A stretch of DNA of 64,000 nt from Dyella sp. A6 (GCF_036320485.1 NZ_CP132911.1:186001-250000), one strand, 5' to 3'; positions 17,444 to 32,342 are shown, counted from the stretch's first letter. The notes: generated from the sequence alone by a model not told the origin. Numbers and translations: made by a program.

Positions 17444-18655
17444 ATGAGCGAGCTTGACCAGGCGCTGGCCACCATCGCGCGCGGCGCGGACGAGATCATC
17501 AAGCAGGAAGAGCTGATCGAGAGGCTCAAGCTTGGGCGCCCGCTGCGGATCAAGGCGGGCTTCGACCCGACTGCGCCAGACCTGCATCTGGGACACACGG
17601 TGCTGCTGAACAAGATGCGCCAGTTCCAGGATCTGGGGCATCAAGTGATCTTCCTGATCGGCGATTTCACCGGGATGATCGGCGACCCCACCGGCAAGAA
17701 CATCACGCGCAAACCGCTCAGCCGGGAAGATGTGTTGAAGAACGCCGAAACCTATGCTGCCCAGGTCTACAAGGTGCTCGATCGGGACAAGACCGAGTTG
17801 CGCTTCAATTCCGAGTGGTTCGGCAAGATGGGTGCAGCCGACATGATCAAGCTGGCGGCACAGCACACAGTGGCCCGCATGCTGGAGCGCGACGATTTCG
17901 CCAAGCGCTATACATCGCAGCAGCCCATCGCCATCCATGAATTCCTGTATCCACTGGTGCAGGGCTACGACTCGGTGGCCTTGCAGTGCGATGTCGAGCT
18001 TGGCGGTACCGATCAGAAGTTCAACCTGCTGATGGGGCGCGCGCTGCAGGAACATCATGGCCAGCCGCCGCAGATCGTGCTGACCATGCCGTTGCTGGAG
18101 GGGCTCGACGGCGTCAACAAGATGTCGAAGTCGCTGGGCAACTACATAGGTATCGATGAGCCGGCGATCGACATGGTCACCAAGACTATGAAGATCGGTG
18201 ACGAACTGATGTGGCGATGGTTCGAGCTGCTCAGTTTCGAAGTGTCGCTTGATGAGCTGGCGACGATGAAGCGCGATATCGCCGGCGGAGCCCTGAACCC
18301 TCGTGATGCCAAGCTTCGCCTGGCGCGCGAGTTGACGACGCGCTTCCATGGGGCCGAGGCCGCCGAGCAGGCGATTGCCGGCTGGCATGCAGTCGTCCGC
18401 GGCGAAGGCGACACCTCACTGCTGCCGCTCACCGAAATCGCGATTCCTGCAGAAGGGCTGCGCTTGCCGGCATTGCTCACCGCCGCTGGACTGACGGCGA
18501 GCAACTCCGAAGCCAACCGCAAGCTCAAGGAGCGCGCGGTACGCATCGACGGGGATGTCGTCGAGGATGCGCAGCGTGTGTTCCAGGCGGGCTTCGAGGG
18601 CGTGCTTCAGGTGGGCAAGCGCAACTTCGCCAGGATTTCCCTCAAGGTCTCCTGA
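17444..18655 (+). CDS. tyrS: tyrosyl-tRNA synthetase (TyrZ-type)
   Basis: A 403-residue class I synthetase charging tRNA-Tyr. HLGH ([10 protein letters not shown]) is the HIGH motif, KMSKS is present exactly, and the C-terminal S4 RNA-binding domain begins near residue 340. The compact 400-residue form differs from the longer E. coli TyrS and is the usual one in xanthomonads. The ATG at 17444 (MSELDQAL) fits; a longer GTG/ATG frame upstream is not conserved in character. The rRNA operon follows directly, an order typical of xanthomonads. Confidence 0.96.
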   Translation: MSELDQALATIARGADEIIKQEELIERLKLGRPLRIKAGFDPTAPDLHLGHTVLLNKMRQFQDLGHQVIFLIGDFTGMIGDPTGKNITRKPLSREDVLKNAETYAAQVYKVLDRDKTELRFNSEWFGKMGAADMIKLAAQHTVARMLERDDFAKRYTSQQPIAIHEFLYPLVQGYDSVALQCDVELGGTDQKFNLLMGRALQEHHGQPPQIVLTMPLLEGLDGVNKMSKSLGNYIGIDEPAIDMVTKTMKIGDELMWRWFELLSFEVSLDELATMKRDIAGGALNPRDAKLRLARELTTRFHGAEAAEQAIAGWHAVVRGEGDTSLLPLTEIAIPAEGLRLPALLTAAGLTASNSEANRKLKERAVRIDGDVVEDAQRVFQAGFEGVLQVGKRNFARISLKVS

Positions 18656-18716
18656 AGGCGCGTGCGTTGGCGGCGCGCCAGTGCGCGCCACGTTTGCTGC
18701 GCAGACAATGACTTGC

Positions 18717-18776
18717 GAAAAACTTCGAAAAAAATCTGAAAAAACGCTTGCCAAAAACGGGGGGTGTACCTAGTAT
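18717..18776 (+). promoter_or_regulatory. rRNA operon promoter P1 with UP element
   Basis: TTGCCA (18748-18753), a 17-base spacer and TAGTAT (18771-18776) form a strong sigma-70 promoter. A-rich runs at 18717-18746 look like an UP element, and the bases after the -10 are very GC-rich, as expected for a stringently controlled discriminator. Confidence 0.75.
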
Positions 18777-18842
18777 TCGCCGCCCCGCCGCTGCAGCTTC
18801 TTTCGCACGGCAACCCCTCGAAAAAAAGATTGTTTGAGGGTG

Positions 18843-18870
18843 TTGACGGAAAGAGAAAGAGATGTAGAAT
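18843..18870 (+). promoter_or_regulatory. rRNA operon promoter P2
   Basis: TTGACG (18843-18848) and TAGAAT (18865-18870) are spaced by 16 bases, with an A run just upstream (18821-18828). Confidence 0.7.
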
Positions 18871-18930
18871 GGGCGGCTCACCCGGGACGAAACGTCAACG
18901 GGGCGATCTGAAGAAAAGGTCGCAAGTGAT

Positions 18931-18942
18931 TGATCTTTGACA
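18931..18942 (+). promoter_or_regulatory. boxA antitermination site of the rRNA leader
   Basis: TGATCTTTGACA resembles the boxA consensus bound by NusB/NusE to prevent Rho termination of rRNA transcripts. A second copy, TGTTCTTTGAAAA, is in the spacer before 23S at 20968-20980. Confidence 0.6.
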
Positions 18943-19094
18943 GTGTGCGCAGGTGACTTGTGTGGGCGCCTTGCAGTGGACGAAGTGACTGTCCAAGTAA
19001 TGCAAGCGTCTAACCAAAAGTCAATTCAAAAGCTTGACGTTTATGGTTAGGAAAAACGCTTCAGAAAGATAGATGGCTTCGGTCATCGAAAACT

Positions 19095-20639
<1,545 letters not shown>

Positions 20640-20739
20640 CGAGCAAGGCAGCCTTTGTTGCTGCAAGACGCCCACACAAGACACCTGCACATCCAACATG
20701 CCACACGGCATGAGGGGCCTGAGGTCCCATAAAGTTTAT

Positions 20740-20816
<77 letters not shown>

Positions 20817-20829
20817 CTCTCAAGCACCT

Positions 20830-20905
20830 GGGGCCATAGCTCAGCTGGGAGAGCACCTGCTTTGCAAGCAGGGGGTCGTCGGTTCGATCCCGACTGGCTC
20901 CACCA
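20830..20905 (+). tRNA. alaT: tRNA-Ala (TGC)
   Basis: A 76-base tRNA with acceptor stem GGGGCCA/TGGCTCC, anticodon TGC in TTTGCAA, TTCGATC arm and encoded CCA. Second tRNA of the 16S-23S spacer. Confidence 0.98.
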
Positions 20906-21087
20906 GTTTTTTGGATGTGTAGCGCACACGAAGATATTGAAAGCCGACCGGCGTTGAGGCCGCGAGGTGTTCTTTGAAAATGTAAACGAGTGACAAGCGT
21001 CTTGGTTCGAAACCGAATCGAGATGTGTCGTTGAGGCAACGGCGAATGCGTCGTTTGGCATAACTTCGAGGCGACTTGGGGTTATAT

Positions 21088-23967
<2,880 letters not shown>

Positions 23968-24076
23968 ATAACCCCAAGACGCTTCGCAGTTCTCGCGACG
24001 CATCCCGATTCACAAGACGCTTGTCACTCGTTTACCCCTTTGCGGGTCCGGCGCTTTAAGCGCTGACCCCACCCCT

Positions 24077-24192
24077 TCCCTGGCGGCCATAGCGCTGTGG
24101 TCCCACCCGATCCCATCCCGAACTCGGAAGTGAAACGCAGCCGCGCCGATGGTAGTGTGCACTTGCATGCAAGAGTAGGTCACCGCCAGGGG
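24077..24192 (+). rRNA. rrf: 5S ribosomal RNA
   Basis: About 116 bases beginning CCTGGCGGCCATAGCG and ending in the pairing CGCCAGGGG. The internal CCCATCCCGAACTCGGAAGT is the conserved 5S block. The last gene of the operon, followed by a terminator. Confidence 0.97.
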
Positions 24193-24204
24193 CTTTATCC
24201 TTGA

Positions 24205-24241
24205 AACCCTCGATCACTTCCGTGATCGGGGGTTTTGTTTT
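24205..24241 (+). terminator. rRNA operon terminator
   Basis: Stem 24205-24217 pairs with 24222-24234 around a TTCC loop, followed by a T-rich tail (TTTTGTTTT). Confidence 0.88.
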
Positions 24242-24362
24242 GCATCAACAATTAGCATGTGCCGGTGGCACGGACTTGTTGGACCGAACTTGAGCAGGCC
24301 CGCATGCGACGTCTAGCCGAGCCGTTATGATGATCGGAGAGATATTCGTCCGCGGGAGTGCC

Positions 24363-25046
24363 GTGTTCATACAGGTCGAAACCAAACGCCGTCGGCGCAC
24401 ACCGTGGGCCACGTTGCTGCTGGTCTGCCTGTGCGTACTCGCCTTTGTCGGATTGGCACTGACGCCCGCACCACAACGCGTGTCGCTACTGCTCGAGTGG
24501 GGGACCATTCCCGCGAATATCTTTCATCGGCACCAGTCGCTCCTGCAGCAGTTGCATGATCCCGCGCTGTTGCGACTGTTCACTGCGCTGTTCATCCATG
24601 TGGCGTGGCTGCATCTGCTGAGTAATCTGCTGTTTCTGGTGATCTTCGGCCTGCCGGCCGAACGGACGCTGGGTTCGCTGCGATTCCTGTTCCTGTTTCT
24701 GGTCGGCGGGGTGGTGGCGAATCTGATGGGGGCGCTTTCGCTGGCCGGCATGGGGCGCCCGATCATCGGCTGCAGCGGTGCGGTGTCGGCGGTGCTCGGC
24801 ACCTACCTTGCCCTGTTTCCGCGAGCTCGCCTCGGGCTGGTATTGCCGTTGGGGCTTTACATGGAATTCGTGCGCGTACCGGCATTCCTGCTTATAGGTA
24901 TCTGGGTCTTGCTGCAGTTGCTGTTCAGCTATGCGGGGCCCAGCTACGGCGCGGTCGTGTGGTGGACACACATTGCCGGTTTCCTGTTCGGGGTGATCTT
25001 CGCATTGGTGTCGCGGCGATCGATCGCGCGCGGGTTACGCGGCTAA
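24363..25046 (+). CDS. rhomboid family intramembrane serine protease
   Basis: A 227-residue multi-pass protein of the rhomboid family, which cuts transmembrane segments inside the bilayer. The serine box is GCSGAVSAVLG (GxSG nucleophile) and the catalytic histidine lies in HIAGFLFG in the last membrane helix. The HLLSNLLFLVIFG loop is typical of the family. I choose the GTG at 24363 because GGGAG at 24354-24358 is correctly spaced; ATGs at 24327 and 24330 lack a ribosome site. A DUF1820 gene follows after 10 bases. Substrates are unknown. Confidence 0.88.
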   Translation: MFIQVETKRRRRTPWATLLLVCLCVLAFVGLALTPAPQRVSLLLEWGTIPANIFHRHQSLLQQLHDPALLRLFTALFIHVAWLHLLSNLLFLVIFGLPAERTLGSLRFLFLFLVGGVVANLMGALSLAGMGRPIIGCSGAVSAVLGTYLALFPRARLGLVLPLGLYMEFVRVPAFLLIGIWVLLQLLFSYAGPSYGAVVWWTHIAGFLFGVIFALVSRRSIARGLRG

Positions 25047-25056
25047 CATATGCATC

Positions 25057-25380
25057 ATGCGCACACGAAAACTCTACAAAGTCAGCTTCCTGCACCTGGG
25101 CAAAAGCTACGAGCTCTATGCACGCCATGTAGCGACGAGTGCGCTCTGGGGCTTTACCGAAATCGGCGAACTTGAATTCGAACCCGTGGGCGAAGGTCTC
25201 GTGGTCGACCCGACCGAGGAACGGCTGCGCGACGAGTTCAAGGACACACGTGTCCTGCATCTACCGATGCAGGCCGTGCTGCGTATCGAGGAAGTGGAGC
25301 GCAAGGGCAGCCTGGCCATCCGTGATGCGACGGACGGTCAGAAAGTGATGCCGTTCCCGATGCCGCCGAAATCGCGCTGA
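25057..25380 (+). CDS. DUF1820 family protein
   Basis: A 107-residue soluble protein of the DUF1820 family, common in gammaproteobacteria and without known function. It has the family start RKLYKVSFLHLGKSYELYARHV and a conserved GFTEIGELEF block. No catalytic motif is visible. It is 10 bases behind the rhomboid gene, so the two are likely co-expressed. Confidence 0.88.
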   Translation: MRTRKLYKVSFLHLGKSYELYARHVATSALWGFTEIGELEFEPVGEGLVVDPTEERLRDEFKDTRVLHLPMQAVLRIEEVERKGSLAIRDATDGQKVMPFPMPPKSR

Positions 25381-25406
25381 CTACTGAAACGCTCGTAACA
25401 CGGTTT

Positions 25407-26129
25407 TCAGCGTCGGCTGTCCAGCCGGTGGTGACGCGCGAACGTGCGGAGTAGTCGGCGAGCCACCGGTGTGGGTGCAACCTGGCGGAATACCTGTTGT
25501 GGATCGCTCCCTTCGCGACGCATGACGTCGGACTTGCGCCGTATGTAGGCGCGCATCACGTCGGCATTGAATTCGGGATGGAACTGCAGGCTCACTGCAT
25601 TTCGGCCATAGCGGAGCAGGTGGTGAGGGTCCCTGGAGGAGCTGGCCAGAACGGCGCTCCCGGCGGGAGGCTCGAGCACGCTTTGCTCGTGCGTGGTGTG
25701 CGCACGGAACGCTTGGGGTAGTGTCACCAGCAGCGGGTCGTCCCCAGCCTGCGGCGTTAACTCGATCGGCATCGTGCCGATCTCACGGCCGCCGGGAAGA
25801 TAGTCGACCCGACCGCCCAGCGCATGCGCCATCAATTGATGCCCGTAGCAGACACCGAGCAGGGGCAGTTCCACGTCCATGGCGTCACGGATCCAGCCCG
25901 CCGTGTGTTCGCTCCATGCCGCACGTTCGGTGACCATCGCCGCCGAACCGGTGATCAGGGCGCCGGCGACGGCTTTCGGCGACGGCAGTGCCTCGCCAGC
26001 CGTCACGTCGACCACCTGCAACGGGCCGCCCAGGCGTGCGCCGGTCAGGAACCAATGATGGAAATCGCCATGGCGCGCACGGATATTGTCCGGCGCCCGG
26101 CCGGTACAGACGATCAGGACGGGTTTCAT
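25407..26129 (-). CDS. class I glutamine amidotransferase domain protein (GuaA-like)
   Basis: A 240-residue stand-alone type 1 glutamine amidotransferase. The nucleophile is Cys in GVCYGHQLMAHALGG and the His/Glu pair is in LQFHPEFN. Such free-standing GATases release ammonia from glutamine or act on gamma-glutamyl compounds; no partner synthetase gene is beside it. I use the ATG at 26129 (MKPVLIVCTG). It lies 23 bases after the secretion-type ATPase gene on the same strand, which is probably accidental operon sharing. Its substrate is unknown. Confidence 0.82.
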   Translation of the reverse strand: MKPVLIVCTGRAPDNIRARHGDFHHWFLTGARLGGPLQVVDVTAGEALPSPKAVAGALITGSAAMVTERAAWSEHTAGWIRDAMDVELPLLGVCYGHQLMAHALGGRVDYLPGGREIGTMPIELTPQAGDDPLLVTLPQAFRAHTTHEQSVLEPPAGSAVLASSSRDPHHLLRYGRNAVSLQFHPEFNADVMRAYIRRKSDVMRREGSDPQQVFRQVAPTPVARRLLRTFARHHRLDSRR

Positions 26130-26152
26130 GCAAGGGTGTTTGGCGGAGGGGA

Positions 26153-27964
26153 CTACTCGACGTCGATTGTATCGATGGGCGGCAACACTGTAAGCACTTC
26201 CTGGACTGTCGTCAGTCCCTTCGCGACCTGGTCGGCGGCGGAGATGCGCAGGGGGCGCAGACCATCCCTGAGTGCCGCTCCACTGAACTGCCCAAGATCC
26301 AGTTGCGACGAGATCAGGCCGCGCAGCCGCGGGGAAAGCAACATCATTTCGTAGATACCGGTGCGGCCGGTGAAGCCGGTCTTGCGGCATTCCAGGCAGC
26401 CAACCGGCCGGTACACCTGCGTCGGCACGGGCAGATCCCAACCGTGGACCAGGGCCGCCCATTCGTGCGGGTCCTGTTCCGCGGGCTCCTTGCAATGGGG
26501 ACAGAGCGTGCGGACCAGCCGCTGTGCGATGGCGCCCGTCAGCGTGGACTGGATGAGATAGTGCGGCACGCCCAGGTCCAGCAGGCGGGTGACCGCGCTG
26601 GGTGCATCGTTGGTGTGCAGGGTGGACAACACCAGGTGGCCGGTGAGCGATGCCTGCACGGCCATCTGCGCGGTCTCAAGGTCGCGGATTTCGCCGACCA
26701 TGATGATGTCGGGATCCTGGCGCAGCAGCGTGCGCACGCCGGTTGCAAAGTCGAGGTCGATGGCCGGCTGCACCTGCATCTGGTTGAACTCGGGGCTGAC
26801 CATCTCGATCGGGTCTTCCACCGTGCACACGTTGATCTCGGGTGTGGCCAGATGCTTCAACGTGGAATACAAGGTGGTGGTCTTGCCCGAACCGGTCGGC
26901 CCGGTGACCAGGACGATGCCGTGGGGCCGCTCCACCATGCCGCGCCAGGTGGCCGCTTCCTGCGCCGAAAAGCCAAGCTGTGCGAAGTCCTTGGCGACGA
27001 TGTCGGGATCGAAGATGCGCATCACCACCTTTTCGCCGAAAGCGGTAGGCATGTTGGAGATGCGCAGCTCCACTTCACGACCGGCGGCCGAACGGGTCTT
27101 GATGCGGCCGTCCTGCGGTCGCCGCTTCTCGGCCACATCCATGCGCGCGAGAATCTTGATGCGAGCCGTCACCGCCGTCATGACCGGTGGCGGCAGCTCG
27201 AAAACCTTGTGCATGACACCGTCGATGCGGAACCGGATCAGGCCGGCTTCGCGACGCGGTTCCAGGTGGATGTCGGAGGCGCGCTGCTCGAAGGCGTACT
27301 GCAACAGCCAATCGACGATGTGCACCACGTGGCGATCGTCGGCGCCCACTTCGCCGGCCTTGCCCAGTTCGACCAGCTGCTCGAAATTGAGCAGGGCGGA
27401 GCTGTCCTGGCCCTTGGCATCCTGGGCCAGCTGGATCGACCGCTGGACGCCGTAGAACTCCTGCAGATAGCGGTTGATGTCGAGCGGGCTGGACACCACC
27501 CGGTGAACATCGCGCCTGAGCATGTGGGCCAGGTCGGGCGCCCAGGCGTCGTCGAACGGCTCGCAGGTGGCAAAGGTCACCTCGCCTGGCGAGCTGATCA
27601 CCGGCAGGATCCGGTGGCGCTGCGCGTAGGCGTGGCTCACCACCTGTGTCACCGCCGCAGCGTTGATCTTCATCGGGTCGATCTTGAGATACGGCAGCTT
27701 TGCCGCGCCGGCGAGCCATTCGGTAAGGCTCTCCAGACCCAGCGGGCGGCCCGGGTCCTGCTGGTTGGGCAGTTTGGCATTGGCGATCAGCACCAGTGGA
27801 TGCAGCTCCACCGTGCTGCGTCCGGCGCGTGCGCCGATGCGTACCTGCTTGGCGTCCTCGGCAACCAGATAGCCGTCCACTACGAGCGCGGCCAGCGTTT
27901 CGTCCAGGGTCAGGCGTCCACGGCGGCGACCGAGCAGTGAGCGGGTGTGCGGTTGGGCAGACAT
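26153..27964 (-). CDS. GspE/PulE/PilB-type secretion ATPase
   Basis: A 603-residue hexameric ATPase of the type II secretion/type IV pilus assembly family. Residues 1-150 form an N-terminal MshEN-like region; the catalytic part has the Walker [11 protein letters not shown], the Asp box ([17 protein letters not shown]), the His box (LSTLHTND) and the zinc-binding tetracysteine CPHC...CLEC. It is isolated: no gsp or pil genes are in the neighbourhood, so it may serve a secretion or pilus system encoded elsewhere. The start [16 protein letters not shown] lacks an obvious alternative. Confidence 0.88.
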   Translation of the reverse strand: MSAQPHTRSLLGRRRGRLTLDETLAALVVDGYLVAEDAKQVRIGARAGRSTVELHPLVLIANAKLPNQQDPGRPLGLESLTEWLAGAAKLPYLKIDPMKINAAAVTQVVSHAYAQRHRILPVISSPGEVTFATCEPFDDAWAPDLAHMLRRDVHRVVSSPLDINRYLQEFYGVQRSIQLAQDAKGQDSSALLNFEQLVELGKAGEVGADDRHVVHIVDWLLQYAFEQRASDIHLEPRREAGLIRFRIDGVMHKVFELPPPVMTAVTARIKILARMDVAEKRRPQDGRIKTRSAAGREVELRISNMPTAFGEKVVMRIFDPDIVAKDFAQLGFSAQEAATWRGMVERPHGIVLVTGPTGSGKTTTLYSTLKHLATPEINVCTVEDPIEMVSPEFNQMQVQPAIDLDFATGVRTLLRQDPDIIMVGEIRDLETAQMAVQASLTGHLVLSTLHTNDAPSAVTRLLDLGVPHYLIQSTLTGAIAQRLVRTLCPHCKEPAEQDPHEWAALVHGWDLPVPTQVYRPVGCLECRKTGFTGRTGIYEMMLLSPRLRGLISSQLDLGQFSGAALRDGLRPLRISAADQVAKGLTTVQEVLTVLPPIDTIDVE

Positions 27965-28025
27965 GCGATGCGTGCTTCCGGAAGTGGGCTCGGGCCGGAC
28001 AGCCGGCGGGCAGCCAAGCTGGGGC

Positions 28026-28031
28026 TATACT
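28026..28031 (+). promoter_or_regulatory. -10 element before glyQS
   Basis: TATACT, 5 of 6 matches to the consensus, lies 31 bases before the glyQ ATG. No convincing -35 is visible. Confidence 0.4.
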
Positions 28032-28061
28032 AACGCGCTTTATCCACGGTCACGGAACGCC

Positions 28062-28973
28062 ATGTCCGCACCTACCTTCCAGGATGTGATTCAGACCCTC
28101 AACCGCTACTGGGGCGAACAGGGCTGCGTGTTGCTGCAGCCGCTCGACACCGAGGTCGGCGCGGGCACATTCCACCCGGCAACGTTCCTGCGATCGCTGG
28201 GTCCGGAGCCGTGGGCTGCCGCCTATGTACAGCCGTCGCGTCGGCCCACCGATGGCCGTTACGGCGAGAACCCCAACCGGCTGCAGCACTACTACCAGTA
28301 TCAGGTTGTCATGAAGCCGAATCCGGAGAACATCCTGGAGCTGTATATCGGCTCGCTGAAGGAACTGGGTCTGGACCCGCAGGTGCACGATCTGCGCTTT
28401 GTCGAAGACAACTGGGAGTCCCCCACCCTGGGCGCCTGGGGCCTGGGCTGGGAGGTATGGCTGAACGGCATGGAGGTCACCCAGTTCACCTATTTCCAGC
28501 AGGCCGGCGGTCTGGAGTGCCGGCCGGTGACCGGTGAGATCACCTATGGCCTGGAACGTCTGACGATGTACCTGCAGAACGTGGACAACGTCTACGACCT
28601 GGTCTGGACGCAGGGGCCGCATGGAACGGTGACCTATGGCGACGTGTTCCATCAGAACGAGGTGGAACAGAGCACCTACAACTTCGAACACGCCAACGTG
28701 CCCGAGCTGCTGCGCTGGTTCGACGTCTGCGAAGCCACCGCGACCCAGCTGATTGCCGCGGGCCTGCCGCTGCCAGCCTATGAGCAGGTGATGAAGGCCA
28801 GCCATACCTTCAACCTGCTGGATGCGCGTCGCGCGATCAGCGTGACCGAGCGCCAGCGCTACATCTTGCGCGTGCGTACGCTTTCGCGCAGCGTTGCCGA
28901 AACCTATGTGGCGCAGCGCGAGAAACTCGGCTTTCCGGGCCTGAAGAACACGTCCAAGGAGCAGGCCGCATGA
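28062..28973 (+). CDS. glyQ: glycyl-tRNA synthetase alpha subunit
   Basis: A 303-residue alpha subunit of the tetrameric bacterial GlyRS, holding the class II catalytic core that makes glycyl-adenylate. The opening [13 protein letters not shown] and the motif blocks [19 protein letters not shown] and [10 protein letters not shown] are characteristic. The ATG at 28062 (MSAPTFQDV) gives the E. coli length. Its stop overlaps the glyS ATG (ATGA), coupling the two subunits. Confidence 0.97.
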   Translation: MSAPTFQDVIQTLNRYWGEQGCVLLQPLDTEVGAGTFHPATFLRSLGPEPWAAAYVQPSRRPTDGRYGENPNRLQHYYQYQVVMKPNPENILELYIGSLKELGLDPQVHDLRFVEDNWESPTLGAWGLGWEVWLNGMEVTQFTYFQQAGGLECRPVTGEITYGLERLTMYLQNVDNVYDLVWTQGPHGTVTYGDVFHQNEVEQSTYNFEHANVPELLRWFDVCEATATQLIAAGLPLPAYEQVMKASHTFNLLDARRAISVTERQRYILRVRTLSRSVAETYVAQREKLGFPGLKNTSKEQAA

Positions 28974-31123
28974 GCGCCGCCGACAAGTCACTGCTGATCG
29001 AGCTGGGCACCGAGGAACTGCCGCCGAAGGCGCTGGACGAACTGTCTGCTGCCTTCCTGCGCGGCATCTGCGATGGCCTGGCCAAGCGCGGTATCGAGGC
29101 TGCGCTGGACAGGGCGACTGCATACTGCACGCCGCGTCGTCTGGCCGTGCTGGTGCCGGAGGTATCCAGGGCCCAGCCCGAGCAGGCGATCGAGCGCCGC
29201 GGCCCTGCGGCAAGTGCCGGATTGGATGCCGACGGACAGCCATCCAAAGCCTTGCAGGGCTTCGCGAGCTCCTGCGGCGTCGCCGTCGAGCAGCTGGAAA
29301 AGCTAGAGACCGACAAGGGTGCCTGGTTCGTCTATCGCAGCGTCCAGCCCGGCCAGTCGCTGGCCGCGTTACTGCCGGCCATCGTGGAAGATGCGCTGAA
29401 AGGGCTGCCGATTCCGCGTCCGATGCGTTGGGCTGACCACGACTACACCTTCGTGCGCCCCGTCCACTGGCTGGTGATGCTGCACGGTGATGCGATCATC
29501 GATGGCGAGGTGCTTGGCCTGAAAAGCGGGCGCAAGTCGCGGGGTCATCGCTTCATGCATGCCAATCCGGTACACGTGCTGGATGCCGACAGCTGGCTCG
29601 ACGCACTCAGGGCCGCCAAGGTGCTTGCCGATCCGGCTGAGCGTCGCCAGCGCATTCGCGAGGAAATCAGCCGCGCTGGCCTGAAGACCCACGGCGTGCC
29701 ACGCATGGACGATGCCCTGCTCGACGAAATCGCCAACCTCACCGAGTGGCCGGTGGCCGTGGCCTGTGCCTTCGATAGCGACTTCCTCGCGGTGCCGCCG
29801 GAGGCGCTGGTCACCACCATGGAGACCAACCAGAAATTTGTGCCGGTCTTCGATGCCGCAGGCAAGCTCACTGAGCACTTCATCGGCATCGCCAACATCG
29901 AGTCGAAGGACCCGGCGGAGATCCGCAAGGGTTATGAGCGAGTGATCCGTCCGCGCTTCGCCGATGCCAAGTTCTTCTGGGACGAAGACCTGAAGACGCC
30001 GCTGGCGGACTACCAGGAGCAGCTCAAGAACGTCACCTACCAGCAGGCGCTGGGCAGCGTATGGGACAAGAGCGTGCGCGTGGCCGAGCTGGCGAGGGTG
30101 ATCGCCAATCGCGTGGGCGTCGATGCCGGCGCAGCCACCCGTGCGGCGTCCCTGAGCAAGTGTGACTTGCTGACCCGCATGGTCGGGGAGTTTCCCGAGC
30201 TGCAGGGCGTCATGGGCCGCTACTACGCACGGCATCATGGCGAAGCCGACGATGTGGCCGATGCGCTGGACCACTACTACCAGCCCCGTCACTCGGGCGA
30301 TTCGATTGCCGATGGCCGGCTGGCACGCGTGCTGGCCGTCGCCGAACGTCTGGACACGCTTGCCGGCATCTTTGCCGTGGGCATGAAACCCAGCGGCAAC
30401 AAGGATCCCTTCGCGCTTCGCCGCGCAGCACTTGGCCTGGCCCGTACCCTGATCGAGGGCAAGCTCGACCTCGACCTGAAAGCCCTGTTCGCCGAGTCGC
30501 TGGACCTGCTGCCGGATGCCGCATTGGCCGCGGGCATCAAGCCGGGCAAGGACGGCAAGCCGGCCGAGCTGGATGCGGGTGCGCGTCGCGCCGAACTGCT
30601 CGGTGCACTCTACGATTTCGTGATCGAGCGCCTGCGCGGGTACTTCACCGAGCGAGGGTTCACGGTGGAGCAGTTCGAGGCCGTACACGCGGTGGCACCG
30701 GCCAGCCTGTATGACTTTGATCGTCGCCTGCGCGCGGTCGCCGCGTTCGGCCAGCGGCCAGAGGCTGCCAATCTTGCCGCGGCCAACAAGCGCGTGGCGA
30801 ACATCCTGCGCAAAAGCGCCGAGGGCGATGACGAGGCAGCAACGGAGTCGCGGGTGGTGGATCCGGGCTTTTTCGAGTCGCCGGCCGAATTCGCTTTGGC
30901 GCAGGCGCTGGGCGCAGCGCATCGCGATACCGCGCAGGCGCTGCGCCGTGGTGACTATGCCGAAGCGCTGGCACGGTTGGCGTTGCTGCAGGCGCCGGTC
31001 GATGCGTTTTTCGAAGGCGTGATGGTGAACGCCGACGATGCTCGTGTGCGTGCCAATCGCCTCGCCCTGCTCGGCCAGCTGCGGGCCCAGTTCGGCGCGG
31101 TCGCCGATATTTCAAGACTGTGA
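28970..31123 (+). CDS. glyS: glycyl-tRNA synthetase beta subunit
   Basis: A 717-residue beta subunit that binds tRNA-Gly and completes the alpha2beta2 enzyme. The start [15 protein letters not shown], the block [13 protein letters not shown] and the HD-like YYARHHGE region are typical, and the C-terminal DALR-type anticodon-binding domain ends the protein. It overlaps glyQ by four bases. Length is a little above the E. coli subunit because of insertions in the linker regions. Confidence 0.97.
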   Translation: MSAADKSLLIELGTEELPPKALDELSAAFLRGICDGLAKRGIEAALDRATAYCTPRRLAVLVPEVSRAQPEQAIERRGPAASAGLDADGQPSKALQGFASSCGVAVEQLEKLETDKGAWFVYRSVQPGQSLAALLPAIVEDALKGLPIPRPMRWADHDYTFVRPVHWLVMLHGDAIIDGEVLGLKSGRKSRGHRFMHANPVHVLDADSWLDALRAAKVLADPAERRQRIREEISRAGLKTHGVPRMDDALLDEIANLTEWPVAVACAFDSDFLAVPPEALVTTMETNQKFVPVFDAAGKLTEHFIGIANIESKDPAEIRKGYERVIRPRFADAKFFWDEDLKTPLADYQEQLKNVTYQQALGSVWDKSVRVAELARVIANRVGVDAGAATRAASLSKCDLLTRMVGEFPELQGVMGRYYARHHGEADDVADALDHYYQPRHSGDSIADGRLARVLAVAERLDTLAGIFAVGMKPSGNKDPFALRRAALGLARTLIEGKLDLDLKALFAESLDLLPDAALAAGIKPGKDGKPAELDAGARRAELLGALYDFVIERLRGYFTERGFTVEQFEAVHAVAPASLYDFDRRLRAVAAFGQRPEAANLAAANKRVANILRKSAEGDDEAATESRVVDPGFFESPAEFALAQALGAAHRDTAQALRRGDYAEALARLALLQAPVDAFFEGVMVNADDARVRANRLALLGQLRAQFGAVADISRL

Positions 31124-31130
31124 GGACACC

Positions 31131-31155
31131 GTGCCGGTTGCGCGGCAACCGGCAC
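31131..31155 (+). terminator. hairpin after glyS
   Basis: A perfect 11-bp stem (31131-31141 with 31145-31155) and 3-base loop begin eight bases after the glyS stop. No T run follows, so its strength is uncertain; it also sits before the end of the converging regulator gene. Confidence 0.45.
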
Positions 31156-31178
31156 GAACGGGCTGGCGGAGAGGTTTA

Positions 31179-31766
31179 TCAGGCCGTGGCCGAGTGAGCG
31201 TGGCGAATGCGCTCGGCCAAGCGGTGATTGAATGTCACGATGGCGCTGGTGTCCACGCCTTTGCCGGCCGGACCGAGGATGCTGTAAAGCTCGACCAGCA
31301 AGTCGGCATTGTCGGCCAGTGAAAGCTGGCTCTGTCCGATGTCCAGTTCGGACTGCAGGATTTTCAGCGCGCTATTGAGCCGGTCCGGGTCCATGGCCAG
31401 GCCACTGGCCTGCAGCGTGCTGGCGGCGCTGTGCAGCCGGGTCCGATGCCTTTGCGAGTGCAGGGTTTCGGCACTGGTCTGGTCGTCCGGCGATGGCGAC
31501 ACGAGACTATCGGCCTGCATGGCGCCTTCGCCTGCAACCAGCCATACGAGAGAAATGCCCAGGGTGCGGGCAAGCGTGACGCAGCGGGCGCGGGACGGAT
31601 CGGTGTGGCCGTCACGCCAGCTGCGCACAACGCCTTCGGAGAAGCCGCACATTCGTGCGATCTCGGTCACGCTGCCCACCTTGTGAATCAGCATCTTTAT
31701 GCGATCGGCGAAGGTCGCGGCAGACTCGGGGATCGCATACTTCGGTGCTTTCATACGATGTTCCAT
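31179..31766 (-). CDS. XRE/CI-type helix-turn-helix regulator
   Basis: A 195-residue protein with a lambda-repressor-like HTH near residues 20-70 (DRIKMLIHKVGSVTEIARMC with the recognition helix GVVRSWRDG). The C-terminal half is helical and without a peptidase or ligand domain, unlike LexA/CI. No phage genes surround it, so it is probably a chromosomal regulator or a domesticated phage-type repressor. Two ATGs 12 bases apart (31766, 31754) are possible starts. Its target is unknown; the large gap upstream is the natural place for its own operator. Confidence 0.75.
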   Translation of the reverse strand: MEHRMKAPKYAIPESAATFADRIKMLIHKVGSVTEIARMCGFSEGVVRSWRDGHTDPSRARCVTLARTLGISLVWLVAGEGAMQADSLVSPSPDDQTSAETLHSQRHRTRLHSAASTLQASGLAMDPDRLNSALKILQSELDIGQSQLSLADNADLLVELYSILGPAGKGVDTSAIVTFNHRLAERIRHAHSATA

Positions 31767-32342
31767 GGTCAGCGAAAATCATCACGTGCGCGGACAATCC
31801 AGACGAGTTTACCGAATGGCATCCGCCGGTACTTGGCTCGGGCATTGCCGGTACATGCCGCACAGCATCGCTGAGAGCTGTGGGTTGGACAGCGTCATGT
31901 CGATCCGGTTCAAGGTTAAACGTTGCGGTGGGCCGTACGTTGACATGCATGAGGCGTGTATCCATGCGGATCGATCGAGACCTTGGCGCGTCGAAAATTC
32001 CAGGTGATGGTTCAGCAGGAACATTCGGCTGGAAGGAAATCCAGCGCGCAAGTTTCTTGGAGAAAGCATGCCGGGCACGCGTCCGTGCGTGGGCTGGCAT
32101 GCAAATGGGCTGCTCGTCGTGCGGCTCCGCACGGATGTCAGTTGGGCCGACGTGACGAGCGGGTAGCGATGGCTTGGTGAGGGCCTTTGACGCCGTTGTT
32201 TACGGTCAAATTGGTCTGCACTTCTTGACATTTTGCTTTCGGCTGTTTTTCGCTTAATCTATCGACTTCCCCCGCGAAACCAAGATGGCCATCGTGCCGA
32301 CAAGGATCGCGCCCCGACTTGACCGTAGATTGAGGTTTTCCC
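31767..32342. other. 576-bp gap with a sigma-54-like promoter and structured DNA
   Basis: No convincing protein gene. It contains a sigma-54-like -24/-12 pair on the plus strand (31833-31849), a nest of inverted repeats at 32066-32160, and a palindrome TTTGA-CG-CCGT-TGTTT-ACGG-TCAAA at 32186-32210. A TTGACA at 32225-32230 could be a -35 for the lipoprotein gene, but no -10 fits at standard spacing. Confidence 0.5.
31833..31849 (+). promoter_or_regulatory. sigma-54-like promoter
   Basis: TTGGCTCG-N4-TTGCC has GG at 31835-31836 and GC at 31847-31848 exactly ten bases apart, as RpoN promoters require, with one mismatch in the -24 box. Transcription would start near 31860 and run toward the lipoprotein gene 480 bases away or through a structured leader. 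Enhancer-binding sites are not identified. Confidence 0.4.

Noticed and set aside
28001..28017. Sigma-54-like GG-N10-GC on the minus strand before the PilB-type ATPase gene
   Set aside because: The -12 box is CCGGC rather than TTGC; such spacing is expected by chance in GC-rich DNA.
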